This document shows positions 7,122 through 14,765 of a DNA stretch of 27,078 nucleotides, one piece after another. Location of the stretch: NCBI GenBank assembly GCA_046724655.1, contig JBKOWY010000163.1, positions 1-27,078 of the forward strand, written 5' to 3'. The translations under genes and the position numbers were made by a program. The stretch comes from JALZAA01 sp046724655 (GTDB lineage: Bacteria > Actinomycetota > Acidimicrobiia > IMCC26256 > JACDBD01). Within the stretch, counting starts at the first letter, position 1. Each line of letters opens with the position of its first letter. The notes beneath the pieces are model-generated. The model made no database searches. It saw nothing but the letters and a program-made list of their open reading frames with translations, and was not told the DNA's origin.

Positions 7122-7550
7122 GTGAAGGTCTCCACTCGAGGCGATTACGCCGCCCGTGCGCTGCTGTCGCTCGCCCTGCACGGCGAGGACCGGCCGACGT
7201 CGGTGAAGGAGATCGCCGAGCGGACGAGCCTCCCCCAGCCGTATCTCGAGCAGATCCTGCTAGCCGTGAAGGGCGCAGGGCTCGTCCAGTCCAAGCGGGG
7301 CGTCGGGGGCGGCTACGTGCTCGCGCGCCCGCCCGAGAAGATCACGCTGGCCGAGATCCTCGCCGCCGTCGAAGGACCGCTCACGACGCTGATGGACGAG
7401 CACGACCACTGCGAAGGCCACTGCGTGCTCCAGGAGGTCTGGGTGTGCGTCTCGGAGGAGATGCGCCAGCTGCTCGAGGGCTTCACGCTCGCCGAGCTCG
7501 TCGAGCGCACCCGCATCGGCCACGCGGAGGCGATGCTCCAAATCCCCTGA
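7122..7550 (+). CDS. Rrf2 family transcriptional regulator, probably Fe-S binding
   Basis: 142 residues from GTG 7122; the longer frame from 7059 adds a non-conserved leader and overlaps the divergent start. The winged-helix core is plain: STRGDYAARALLSLAL at the N-terminus, SVKEIAERTSLPQPYLEQIL as the recognition region, and the wing KRGVGGGYVLARP (58-70). Three cysteines at 97, 101 and 109 (CEGHC, then seven residues, then C) sit where IscR/NsrR-type members bind a [2Fe-2S] or [4Fe-4S] cluster, though the spacing C-x3-C-x7-C differs from the IscR pattern. The expected role is redox-, iron- or nitric-oxide-responsive repression; the targets are unknown. It converges on rluD with 17 bases between the stops. 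Confidence 0.9.
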   Translation: MKVSTRGDYAARALLSLALHGEDRPTSVKEIAERTSLPQPYLEQILLAVKGAGLVQSKRGVGGGYVLARPPEKITLAEILAAVEGPLTTLMDEHDHCEGHCVLQEVWVCVSEEMRQLLEGFTLAELVERTRIGHAEAMLQIP

Positions 7551-7567
7551 CAGCGCTCAGGTGCCAC

Positions 7568-8470
7568 TCATTCGAGAGATGCGAGCACCGACGCGAGCTC
7601 CGGCGGCAGCGGGTCCTCGAACGTGAGCCGCTCCCCGGTCGTCGGGTGATCCAGCTCGAGCCGGTGCGCGTGGAGAAACGGGCGCTCGAGCTGCAGTGAC
7701 GATCGCGCGCCGCGGTATGCCGCGTCGCCGACGACGGGATGGTCGATCGCGCTCAGATGAACGCGCACCTGATGGGTTCGACCCGTCTCGAGCCTGCACT
7801 CCAGGAGGCTGACCGCAGGACTGGCGTACTCCCGCTGCACTTCGTACGCCGTGCGCGCGGCGCGCCCCTCGTCGCGTACTGCCATGCGTGTTCGGCGCGT
7901 CGGGGACCGTCCGATCGGCGCGTCGATCATTCCCCGGGGCGAGTCGAGATGGCCCCACACGAGCGCGAGGTACCGGCGTTCAACCTCGTGGCGCGCCAGG
8001 GCGGCGACGATGGCGTCGTACGCGGCGGGCGAGCGGGTCACGATCAGCAAGCCGCTCGTATCGCGGTCGAGGCGGTGGACGACGCCCGGGCGGGCGGGGT
8101 CGCCGACACTTGCGATGTCCGGGAACCGGTGCAGCAACCCGTTCACGAGCGTGCCGCCCCGGTGGCCGGCGCCGGGATGCACGACGAGGCCCGCGGGCTT
8201 GCTCACCACGATCAGGTCGTCGTCGACGAACCGGACGTCGACCGGCACCGGCTCCGGGCCGGGCGGCGCCTGCGGCGCCGGCTCTGCCAGCAGCTCGACG
8301 AGCGCGCCAGCCTCGAGGCGGTGGCTCTTGGAGACCGGTTGGCCGCCGACGAGCACGGCGCCGTCGTCGATCAGACGGGCAACCTCGGCCCGGCTCCACC
8401 CGGTGAGCAATGCGAGCCCACGATCGAGCCGTTCTCCGGCCAGCGCGGCAGGGACGGCGAGCTCGGTCAC
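7568..8470 (-). CDS. rluD: Ribosomal large subunit pseudouridine synthase, RluD/RluA family
   Basis: 300 residues. An S4 RNA-binding domain (GERLDRGLALL, SRAEVARLIDDGAVLVGG, about 12-43) precedes the RluA-type catalytic domain. VVSKPAGLVVHPG (88-100) and HRLDRDTSG (132-140) are the hallmark motifs, with Asp135 as the catalytic residue; LETGRTHQVRVHL is the conserved later motif. The protein converts uridines in 23S rRNA to pseudouridine. The GTG start 8470 lies 10 bases after the lspA stop, giving an lspA-rluD operon, a very common pairing. The annotation as RluD rather than another RluA-family enzyme rests on the S4 domain and the lspA neighbourhood. Confidence 0.93.
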   Translation of the reverse strand: MTELAVPAALAGERLDRGLALLTGWSRAEVARLIDDGAVLVGGQPVSKSHRLEAGALVELLAEPAPQAPPGPEPVPVDVRFVDDDLIVVSKPAGLVVHPGAGHRGGTLVNGLLHRFPDIASVGDPARPGVVHRLDRDTSGLLIVTRSPAAYDAIVAALARHEVERRYLALVWGHLDSPRGMIDAPIGRSPTRRTRMAVRDEGRAARTAYEVQREYASPAVSLLECRLETGRTHQVRVHLSAIDHPVVGDAAYRGARSSLQLERPFLHAHRLELDHPTTGERLTFEDPLPPELASVLASLE

Positions 8471-8480
8471 GGGCTCCGAC

Positions 8481-9011
8481 TCACCCGGTGCGATGGTGCT
8501 CCTCGCGGTCTCGCCAACCCCAGACCACGAGCAGTCCTGCGCCGATGGTGATCGCCGAGTCGGCGACATTGAAGCTCGGGAACGCGCCGATACGGATGAA
8601 GTCGACGACCTCGCCGTGCAGGAAACCCGGCGCGCGGAACAGCCGGTCGAGAAGGTTCCCCACCGCGCCCCCGAGCACGAGCGACAGCGCAACCACCATG
8701 ACCGGATCTGTCATGCGTTGCGCGACGCGCACCAGCACGACGGCGACGATGACCGCGAGCACCGCGAGCAGCGGCGTGAAGCCGGTCAGCACACTGAAGG
8801 CACCACCCGGGTTGCGGCTCAGCCGCAGCTCGACGGTGTCACCGATGATCGACTGCGGTCCGTCGGAAAGCGCGGCGACTACCCACGCCTTCGTGAGTTG
8901 ATCGAGGACCACGACGCCGACGACGAGGCCGGCGATGAGCAGAGGTCGCCGCGCGTGTCCGATCGCACGGTGCTGACCATGGACGTGCTCGCTACCGGCG
9001 TCGTTCGGCAC
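8481..9011 (-). CDS. lspA: Lipoprotein signal peptidase (signal peptidase II)
   Basis: 176 residues with four hydrophobic membrane segments. The conserved motifs are DQLTKAW (37-43), NPGGAFSVL (67-75), GNLLDR with catalytic Asp122, and FNVADSAI with catalytic Asp151. This aspartic protease in the cytoplasmic membrane cleaves the signal peptide of diacylglyceryl-modified prolipoproteins. GTG 9011 is the only sensible start before the first membrane helix, with AAGG just upstream. It overlaps the end of the upstream TraR/DksA gene by 20 bases, implying translational coupling. The N-terminal cytosolic tail of about 20 residues is slightly long but normal for actinobacteria. Confidence 0.94.
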   Translation of the reverse strand: MPNDAGSEHVHGQHRAIGHARRPLLIAGLVVGVVVLDQLTKAWVVAALSDGPQSIIGDTVELRLSRNPGGAFSVLTGFTPLLAVLAVIVAVVLVRVAQRMTDPVMVVALSLVLGGAVGNLLDRLFRAPGFLHGEVVDFIRIGAFPSFNVADSAITIGAGLLVVWGWRDREEHHRTG

Positions 9012-9867
9012 GAGCCTTGCAGTCGACGCACTCCTCCGCGTACGGGATCGCCTCGAGCCGCTCCAGCGAGAGCCGCCGGCCCGCCGGCACACACACGCCG
9101 TACGTACCCGCGTCCATCCGCGCCAGCGCCCGGTCGATGGCATCGACGATCTGGCGCGCCGACGCGGACAACAGCAAGTCGCGCTCCCGTTCGACGTTGA
9201 CGGTGTCGCCCTCCCCCGATTCCTCGTCGAACTGGGTGTCACCGGGATCGCGCTCCTGGGCGAGCTCTTCCGCCTCCGCCAGGAGCTCCTCGGCCTGTCG
9301 CAGCTGCTGGTTGCGCTCGTCGATGAGCTTGGCCCGCAGCCGCTTGAGGGTGCGTTCCGACAGGTTCGGCTTTGCTGGCATGACCTCCCAACCCGACAGC
9401 GGGCAGATCACCGAGCCCGGCTTGCGGGGCGGCGCCTTCTTCACCGGCGGGAGCACCGGCGCCTTCTTGGCTGCGGGCGCCTTCTTCGCCGGTGGGGTCG
9501 GAGCTGGGCCCTTCTTCGCCGGCGGTTCCTTCCTGGCCGGTGGGGTCGGAGCTGCGCCCTTCTTCGGCGGGACGCCCTTGACCGGCGCCTTCCTCGCCCT
9601 CGGCGCCGCCTTGGCCGGCTTCTTCGTCGGCGGCTTCCTGGGCGCCGGCCGCTTCTCGGCCGGCTTCTTCGTCGCCTTCTGCGCCTTCTTCGGCGCCGGC
9701 TTCCCTGGCTTGGCGGCGCGCTTGCCCCTCGGCGCGGGCTGCTTGGCCTGCACCCTCTGCTTTTTCGTCGTCTTCGTGGCCTTCGTCGAAGCTCCGTCCT
9801 TCTTGCGGGTGGTGCGGGTCGCCGCGGCCTTCTTCGACGCAGCCGGCTTCTGTGCTGCTGGGGCCAT
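8992..9867 (-). CDS. TraR/DksA-family protein with long Lys/Ala/Pro-rich N-terminal tail
   Basis: 291 residues. Residues 1 to about 150 are an extended, strongly basic Lys/Ala/Pro tail (many AKK, PAKK and PPKK repeats) resembling histone-H1-like tails. The C-terminal third has the DksA/TraR coiled coil (LSERTLKRLRAKLIDERNQQ onward) and DxGTYGVC leading into the zinc-finger region. The finger is incomplete: Cys259 is followed by V-P-A instead of x-x-Cys, while the second pair, Cys280 and Cys283 (CVDC), is intact. Family members bind the RNA polymerase secondary channel or act as zinc-finger regulators; here the tail suggests additional nucleic-acid binding (inference). ATG 9867 has GGAG six bases upstream. 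It lies directly upstream of lspA in the same operon, a conserved actinobacterial arrangement. Confidence 0.88.
   Translation of the reverse strand: MAPAAQKPAASKKAAATRTTRKKDGASTKATKTTKKQRVQAKQPAPRGKRAAKPGKPAPKKAQKATKKPAEKRPAPRKPPTKKPAKAAPRARKAPVKGVPPKKGAAPTPPARKEPPAKKGPAPTPPAKKAPAAKKAPVLPPVKKAPPRKPGSVICPLSGWEVMPAKPNLSERTLKRLRAKLIDERNQQLRQAEELLAEAEELAQERDPGDTQFDEESGEGDTVNVERERDLLLSASARQIVDAIDRALARMDAGTYGVCVPAGRRLSLERLEAIPYAEECVDCKARAERRR
9488..9566. repeat. Internal tandem-type repeat in the dksA-like gene tail
   Basis: A 31-base unit at 9488-9518 recurs at 9536-9566 with one mismatch, offset 48 bases (16 codons). It encodes the repeated KKG-APTPP block of the basic tail, indicating in-frame repeat expansion of the low-complexity region. 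Confidence 0.75.
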
Positions 9868-9893
9868 GACAACTCCAGGTCCGAAAATGGCCG

Positions 9894-9910
9894 CCCCGCT
9901 CGCTGCGGGG
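9894..9910 (-). promoter_or_regulatory. Stem-loop in the leader of the dksA-like gene
   Basis: CCCCGC, five loop bases, then GCGGGG form a perfect 6-bp G+C stem 27 bases ahead of the ATG, between the candidate promoter and the ribosome site. It could slow translation or transcription. No T-run follows, so it is not a standard terminator. Confidence 0.35.
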
Positions 9911-9930
9911 GCTGGTCAAAGGAGCGCAGG

Positions 9931-9959
9931 ATAGTAGGGCCCAACCCCTACTCTGACCA
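9931..9959 (-). promoter_or_regulatory. Candidate sigma-70-type promoter for the dksA-lspA-rluD operon
   Basis: On the minus strand TGGTCA (9959-9954), a 17-base spacer and TACTAT (9936-9931) fit -35/-10 boxes at four and five of six positions against TTGACA and TATAAT. It lies 64 bases upstream of the ATG, in the gap after the DUF167 gene. Prediction by eye only. Confidence 0.4.
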
Positions 9960-9978
9960 CGCCATTTCGGCGCGAGCC

Positions 9979-10329
9979 TCAGTACTCGCGATGGCGCGGC
10001 TCTCCTATCCGCGACTCGGCCTCGGCCAGCGCCTGCCGAAGCCGGAACTCGACGTCTTCGGCATCGATCCCGCCGACGCGGAATCTCTTCATGCGCGACG
10101 CCTGACCGGAGACGAGCTCGACCTCGTGCTCCTTGACCCCGAGCGTCTCCGCGATCAGCGCGGCAGCGGCAGCGTTCGCCCGGCCGTCGACGGGCGGCGC
10201 CGCGACCCGCACCTTCAGAGACGTGCCGTGACTGCCGACGACGGCGCTGCGTCCCGCGCCCGGCTGCACGTGGACCCGCAACACGACGGCTTCTCGTTCG
10301 ACGTCGTACAGGTCAGACGGGCGCGTCAC
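9979..10329 (-). CDS. DUF167 / YggU-family protein
   Basis: 116 residues of the UPF0235 family: LRVHVQPGAGRSAVVG near the N-terminus, LKVRVAAPPVDGRANAA in the middle, and VELVSGQASRMKRFRV, the usual signature order. The function of the family is not established; the small alpha/beta fold is known structurally. The start is GTG 10329, 51 bases from the divergent ileS ATG. The typical length is around 100 residues, so this is complete. A gap of 111 bases with a promoter candidate separates it from the downstream dksA-like gene. Confidence 0.88.
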   Translation of the reverse strand: MTRPSDLYDVEREAVVLRVHVQPGAGRSAVVGSHGTSLKVRVAAPPVDGRANAAAAALIAETLGVKEHEVELVSGQASRMKRFRVGGIDAEDVEFRLRQALAEAESRIGEPRHREY

Positions 10330-10380
10330 CGTAACTCTTTGCAGCGGGGGACGGAAAAGACGGCTTGTACTCTACGGCAC

Positions 10381-13300
10381 ATGGCGTTCGAGCCGGTGCC
10401 GTCCCTTCTCGACCTCATCGAGCTCGAGACGCGTGCCCTCGCACGCTGGCGAGAGCAAGACGTCTTCCACGAGAGCCTTCGTCGACGCGAGGGCGCGCCG
10501 GAGTGGGTGTTCTACGAGGGACCGCCCACCGCCAACGGGCAGCCCGGCATCCATCACGTCTGGGCCCGCGCCTTCAAGGATCTCTATCCGCGCTTCCACA
10601 CCATGCGGGGGCGCTACGTCGCGCGCAAGGGGGGGTGGGACTGCCACGGGCTGCCGGTCGAAGTCGAGGTCGAGAAGGAGCTCGGCATCTCGAACAAGCA
10701 CCAGATCGAGGATTTCGGGATCGAAGCGTTCAATCAGCGCTGCCGCGAGTCGGTGCAGCGCTACGTCGAAGACTGGTCCGCGCTCACCGCCCGGATCGGA
10801 ATGTGGATCGACACCGCTGACGCCTACTGGACGCTGAACAACGAGTACATCGAAAGCGTCTGGTGGCTCTTCCGCCAGATGTGGGACCGCGACGTCATCT
10901 ACGAAGGCACCAAAGTCGTGCCGTACTGCGGCCGGTGCGGCACGGCGCTTTCGAGTCACGAGTTGGGCCAGCCCGACGCGTATCGGGAGGTGACCGAACC
11001 GTCGATCTACGTCCGGTTCCCTGTGGTCGGCGCCGACTTCGATCTCCTCGTGTGGACGACCACACCGTGGACGCTCGTCTCGAACGTCGCCGCCGCCGTC
11101 GGGCCCGACATCGAATACGTGCGCGTGAAGGCGCCGAATGGAGGCCGTGATCTCGTCCTTGCCGCGACACGGGTCGCCGACGTGCTCGGTGACGACGCCG
11201 AGGTTGTCGCCACGATTCCGGTCTCGGACCTGGAGGGCCGCCAATACGAGCGCCCGTTCACCTTCTTGCCCATCGACCCCGACGCGAACCGCGTCGTCAT
11301 CGCCGACTTCGTCACCGTCGAGGAGGGCTCGGGCATCGTCCATCTCGCGCCCGCGTTCGGCGAGATCGACCGCGAGGTAGCCGAACAACACGGGCTGCCG
11401 ATGCTCAATCCGGTTGGTCCCGACGCCCGCTTCGATCAGTCGGTCAGCGACTTCGCCGGCAAGTTCGTGAAGGACGCCGACCCCGGGCTCATCGACCAGT
11501 TGGCGGCGTCGGGACGTCTCGTATCGGTGGTCGACTACACGCACTCCTATCCGCACTGCTGGCGTTGCGGGACGCCGCTCATCTACTGGGCCAAGCCCAC
11601 GTGGTTCGCGCGCACGGCCGAGCACAAAGACGCGCTCCTGCGCGAGAACGAGAAGATCGGCTGGCACCCCGAATACATCAAGCGCGGTCGGTTCGGTGAC
11701 TGGCTCGAGAACAACGTCGACTGGGCCCTCTCCCGGGATCGCTACTGGGGTACGCCGCTTCCGGTATGGCGCTGCCACGACTGCCACGTGGATACGTGCG
11801 TCGGGTCCGTTGCCGAGCTCTCCGAACTCGCTGGGCGCGACCTCTCGAATCTCGACCTCCATCGGCCCTACGTCGACGACGTCAGCATTTCGTGCCCTGA
11901 ATGCTTCGGTCGCGCGACGCGTGTCGAGCCCGTGCTCGACGCCTGGTACGACTCGGGCTCGATGCCCTCGGCGCAATTCCACTATCCGTTCGAGAGCCAG
12001 GAGGTCTTTGATCGACGTTTCCCCGCCAACTTCATCGCCGAGGCCATCGACCAGACCCGCGGCTGGTTCTACTCACTGCTCGCGGTGAACACCCTCGTAT
12101 TCGACCGCACGCCGTATCGAAACGTCCTGTGCCTCGGACTCATCGTCGCCGCAGACGGCCAGAAGATGTCGAAGTCGCGCGGGAACGTAATCGATCCCTG
12201 GGCCATGATCGACGAGCACGGTGCCGACGCGCTGCGGTGGTACTTCTTCTCGTCCGGCTCGCCATGGACGACACGCCGAGTGTCCGACGCTGGCATCCAG
12301 GAGGCGACCAACCGCTTCTTGCTCACGCTGTGGAACACATACTCCTTCTTCGTCACCTACGCGAACCTCGATCGGTGGACACCCGGTGACACGGCGCCCG
12401 CTCGTCACGTCCTCGACCGCTGGATCCGCTCCCGTCTTCACCGGGCCATCGCCGCGGTAACCGAGGCCCTCGACGATTTCGACGCCCTGCGCGCCGCACA
12501 GGAGCTTGACCGGTTGGTCGACGACCTTTCGAACTGGTATGTGCGTCGCTCCCGCCCGCGGTTCTGGAAGGACTCCGATGCGGCTGCCCACAGCACGCTG
12601 CACGAGTGTTTGGTGACGATCACCAAGTTGCTGGCGCCGCTGTGCCCATTCGTCACCGACGAGCTCCACCGAAACCTGAGCGGTCGTCTGGAGTCCGTGC
12701 ATCTTGCCGACTGGCCCACGCCCGAGGTCGCCGCGATCGACGACGACCTCGAAGCCGAGATGGACCAGGCTCGACGAGTGGTCTCGCTGGGGCTCGCCGC
12801 GCGGACGGACGCTCATCTCAAGGTCCGCACACCGCTGCGCCGGGCGCTGGTGCTGGTACCCGAGGGCAGCCGCCTCGACGACGCGGTCATCGAGGAGGTG
12901 CGCGACGCGTTGAACGTGCGCCGCGTCGAGTTGATCAGCGATCTCGAGGGGTTGGTCGACTACGAGGTCGTGCCCAACTTCGCCAAGCTGGGCCCGCGGG
13001 TCGGGAAGCTGATGCCCCAGGTGCAGTCTGCGCTGAAGGCTGCTGACGGCGCCGCGGTGCGCAGCGCGTTCGATGAAACCGGCGCGTACCGAATCGAGCT
13101 CGACGGCGGCGAGAGCGTCGACGTCCACCCCGACGAAGTGGACGTCCGCGCGACTTCACACGCCGAGTTCGCGCTCGCCCAAGAGAGCGGATACGCAGTC
13201 GCGCTCGACACTGCCTTGGACGACGAGCTGCGGGGCGAGGGGCTCGCGCGGGAGCTAGCGCGCCGGCTCAACGACCTTCGCAAGGCGTCGGGTTTCGAGA

Positions 13301-13503
13301 TCGCCGATCGTGTGCGTGTGACCATGTGGGCCGAAGGCCCGCTCGCGGACGCCGCACGCCGGCATCAGAAATGGATCGCGGGCGAAGTGCTCGCCGACGA
13401 CTGGGACGTGTCGGGCTCGGACGCGCCCGACGCGCCGGGTGTGGAACGCGTCGACGTCGACGGTTACCGCGTCGCGGTACGACTGGAGAGGCTCGAGCGC
13501 TAG
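10381..13503 (+). CDS. ileS: Isoleucine-tRNA ligase
   Basis: 1040 residues. This class I synthetase charges tRNA-Ile and edits valine. Visible are EGPPTANGQPGIHHVWAR, where HHVW (58-61) replaces the HIGH box as in other actinobacterial IleS, WDCHGLPVEVEVEKE, two zinc-knuckle-like pairs (YCGRCG and HCWRCG), the DxWYDSGSMP segment, and KMSKS at 595-599. The C-terminal part has the anticodon-binding domain (WNTYSFFVTYANL onward) and lacks the C-terminal zinc finger of E. coli-type enzymes. Together with the length this indicates the eukaryote-like type 2 class. ATG 10381 was chosen because the longer frame overlaps DUF167. There is no Shine-Dalgarno, and TACTCT ends 7 bases before the ATG, so a leaderless transcript is possible. 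It is the only large gene on the plus strand, and its stop overlaps that of divIVA. Confidence 0.96.
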   Translation: MAFEPVPSLLDLIELETRALARWREQDVFHESLRRREGAPEWVFYEGPPTANGQPGIHHVWARAFKDLYPRFHTMRGRYVARKGGWDCHGLPVEVEVEKELGISNKHQIEDFGIEAFNQRCRESVQRYVEDWSALTARIGMWIDTADAYWTLNNEYIESVWWLFRQMWDRDVIYEGTKVVPYCGRCGTALSSHELGQPDAYREVTEPSIYVRFPVVGADFDLLVWTTTPWTLVSNVAAAVGPDIEYVRVKAPNGGRDLVLAATRVADVLGDDAEVVATIPVSDLEGRQYERPFTFLPIDPDANRVVIADFVTVEEGSGIVHLAPAFGEIDREVAEQHGLPMLNPVGPDARFDQSVSDFAGKFVKDADPGLIDQLAASGRLVSVVDYTHSYPHCWRCGTPLIYWAKPTWFARTAEHKDALLRENEKIGWHPEYIKRGRFGDWLENNVDWALSRDRYWGTPLPVWRCHDCHVDTCVGSVAELSELAGRDLSNLDLHRPYVDDVSISCPECFGRATRVEPVLDAWYDSGSMPSAQFHYPFESQEVFDRRFPANFIAEAIDQTRGWFYSLLAVNTLVFDRTPYRNVLCLGLIVAADGQKMSKSRGNVIDPWAMIDEHGADALRWYFFSSGSPWTTRRVSDAGIQEATNRFLLTLWNTYSFFVTYANLDRWTPGDTAPARHVLDRWIRSRLHRAIAAVTEALDDFDALRAAQELDRLVDDLSNWYVRRSRPRFWKDSDAAAHSTLHECLVTITKLLAPLCPFVTDELHRNLSGRLESVHLADWPTPEVAAIDDDLEAEMDQARRVVSLGLAARTDAHLKVRTPLRRALVLVPEGSRLDDAVIEEVRDALNVRRVELISDLEGLVDYEVVPNFAKLGPRVGKLMPQVQSALKAADGAAVRSAFDETGAYRIELDGGESVDVHPDEVDVRATSHAEFALAQESGYAVALDTALDDELRGEGLARELARRLNDLRKASGFEIADRVRVTMWAEGPLADAARRHQKWIAGEVLADDWDVSGSDAPDAPGVERVDVDGYRVAVRLERLER

Positions 13504-14435
13504 CGGCGGCGCCGGAACCGCTTCTTGGGCTCGTCCTCGTCGTCGAAATCGTCGCCGCGCTCTTCGCGCGGCCCGAGCGGGGCGTCGTCGCGCACGGCTT
13601 CGCGCAGGGTGGCGAAGAACGCGTCGTCGTCCAGGACCTCGGGCTCGATGGGCTCGTCGGCCGGGACGAAGTCCGCGAGGCCGGGGCTCTTCCCCACCTG
13701 CGGTGAGGGCACCGGCTCGGATGCGGTGGGATCCGGGCCGGCCCATTCGGCTTCCGAATCGGGCGAACGGGGCGGCGATTGCGCCTCCGGCCGCTTCGGA
13801 AACGGTTCGACCTTGCCCATCTCGACGGTGGACTGCCCGTGGGTGCGGGCGGAGTTCCGAGCCGACTCGCGTGGCCGAGGCACTTCCACTTCGTGCAGCT
13901 TCGGGCGCTCCCCCATCTGGCCGGTGAACTTGCCCAGTGAATCGAGCTCGGCCTCGATCGCCTTCCGGAGCCGGCTGCGGTACTCGGACTCGTACTTGTG
14001 CAGCGCGTCCACGTCGGCGCTCAACAAGTCGCGCCGTGACGCGAGGTCGACGATCTCGGCCTCGAGGCGTTGCCGCTCGGCGTCGGTGATGCGACGAGCA
14101 GTCGCCTCGGCATCGCTCACGAGGCTTCGCGCCTTCGCCTCTGACTCTTCGAGCAACGTACGCGACCGCTCCTGTGCTTCCGCGATGGCTTCGTCGGCGG
14201 TCTTCTGGGCGAGGATCAGCGTGCGCTGCAGCATCTCCTCCGTCTCGCGGTTTCGAGGCGTGCCCTCGCCGCCGGAGACACGCTCGTTGAGCTGGCGCAC
14301 GCGCTCGGCCAACCCTTCGATCGTCGACGCGGCGCGCTCCAGCAATTCGTCGACGTCGTCGCGGTGATAACCGCGGAAGCCTTCGCGGATGTCGGTGTCC
14401 CGCAGCTCACGGGGGCTCACATCCATGAGGGGCAT
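13500..14435 (-). CDS. divIVA: DivIVA-domain (Wag31-like) polar growth / division site protein
   Basis: 311 residues. The N-terminal membrane-binding DivIVA domain reads MDVSPRELRDTDIREGF-RGYHRDDVDELLERAA, and a long coiled coil follows to about residue 180. Then comes a Pro/Ser/Glu-rich linker and an acidic tail ending in KKRFRRRR. Such proteins mark curved membrane at poles and septa and organise wall synthesis in actinobacteria. ATG 14435 (MPLMDVSP) resembles the usual MPL start; ATG 14426 and GTG 14456 are alternatives. It is the last gene of the ftsZ-pgeF-yggS-sepF-yggT-divIVA series. Its stop shares a CTAG with ileS, leaving no room for a separate terminator. Confidence 0.92.
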   Translation of the reverse strand: MPLMDVSPRELRDTDIREGFRGYHRDDVDELLERAASTIEGLAERVRQLNERVSGGEGTPRNRETEEMLQRTLILAQKTADEAIAEAQERSRTLLEESEAKARSLVSDAEATARRITDAERQRLEAEIVDLASRRDLLSADVDALHKYESEYRSRLRKAIEAELDSLGKFTGQMGERPKLHEVEVPRPRESARNSARTHGQSTVEMGKVEPFPKRPEAQSPPRSPDSEAEWAGPDPTASEPVPSPQVGKSPGLADFVPADEPIEPEVLDDDAFFATLREAVRDDAPLGPREERGDDFDDEDEPKKRFRRRR

Positions 14436-14450
14436 GGTATCGAGATGGAC

Positions 14451-14463
14451 CCCCACAGTGGGG
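14451..14463. promoter_or_regulatory. 13-bp palindrome upstream of divIVA
   Basis: CCCCAC-A-GTGGGG is a perfect dyad 16 bases upstream of the preferred divIVA ATG, inside the 79-bp yggT-divIVA gap. It could be an operator or a leader hairpin. A one-base loop cannot form in RNA, so a protein site is more likely. No regulator is assigned. Confidence 0.3.
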
Positions 14464-14514
14464 AACCCACCCCGGACGGGTCGTGGCGACGGGTGCTTCA
14501 GGCCTCGGGCCGCT

Positions 14515-14760
14515 CTAGAGAGCGCAGACGATGCCTTGGAGGATGAACAGCACGAAGAAGACGATCATGAACGACAGGTCGAACATCCCGACGGGCGGGA
14601 TGATGCTGCGAAACGGTCGCAGCACGGGCTCGGTGAGGTCGGCGAGCAGTCTCACAATGGGCGTGAGTGAGCTGCCGGGACGAACCGGGAACCACGACAG
14701 AACGGCACGGGCTGCGAGCACCACCAGATAGATGCGCAAGACCCAGCAGATGAGCTGCAC
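14515..14760 (-). CDS. YggT family membrane protein
   Basis: 81 residues with two hydrophobic helices (ICWVLRIYLVVLAARAVLSW and MIVFFVLFILQGIVCAL) separated by the conserved TEPVLRPFRSIIPP loop, the YggT hallmark. The family is a small integral membrane protein of uncertain function, almost always beside sepF and divIVA in actinobacteria and so linked to division. GTG 14760 lies only five bases after the sepF stop, indicating one transcript. Confidence 0.92.
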   Translation of the reverse strand: MQLICWVLRIYLVVLAARAVLSWFPVRPGSSLTPIVRLLADLTEPVLRPFRSIIPPVGMFDLSFMIVFFVLFILQGIVCAL

Positions 14761-14765
14761 GATGC

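Noticed and set aside
9017..9934. Plus-strand Gly/Phe/Ala-rich 305-residue frame
   Set aside because: Antisense reading of the Lys/Ala/Pro repeats of the dksA-like tail produces the repetitive GGxFxAG pattern; no independent signal.
10330..10380. T-box riboswitch before ileS
   Set aside because: Only 51 bases are available and no specifier stem or T-box sequence is present.
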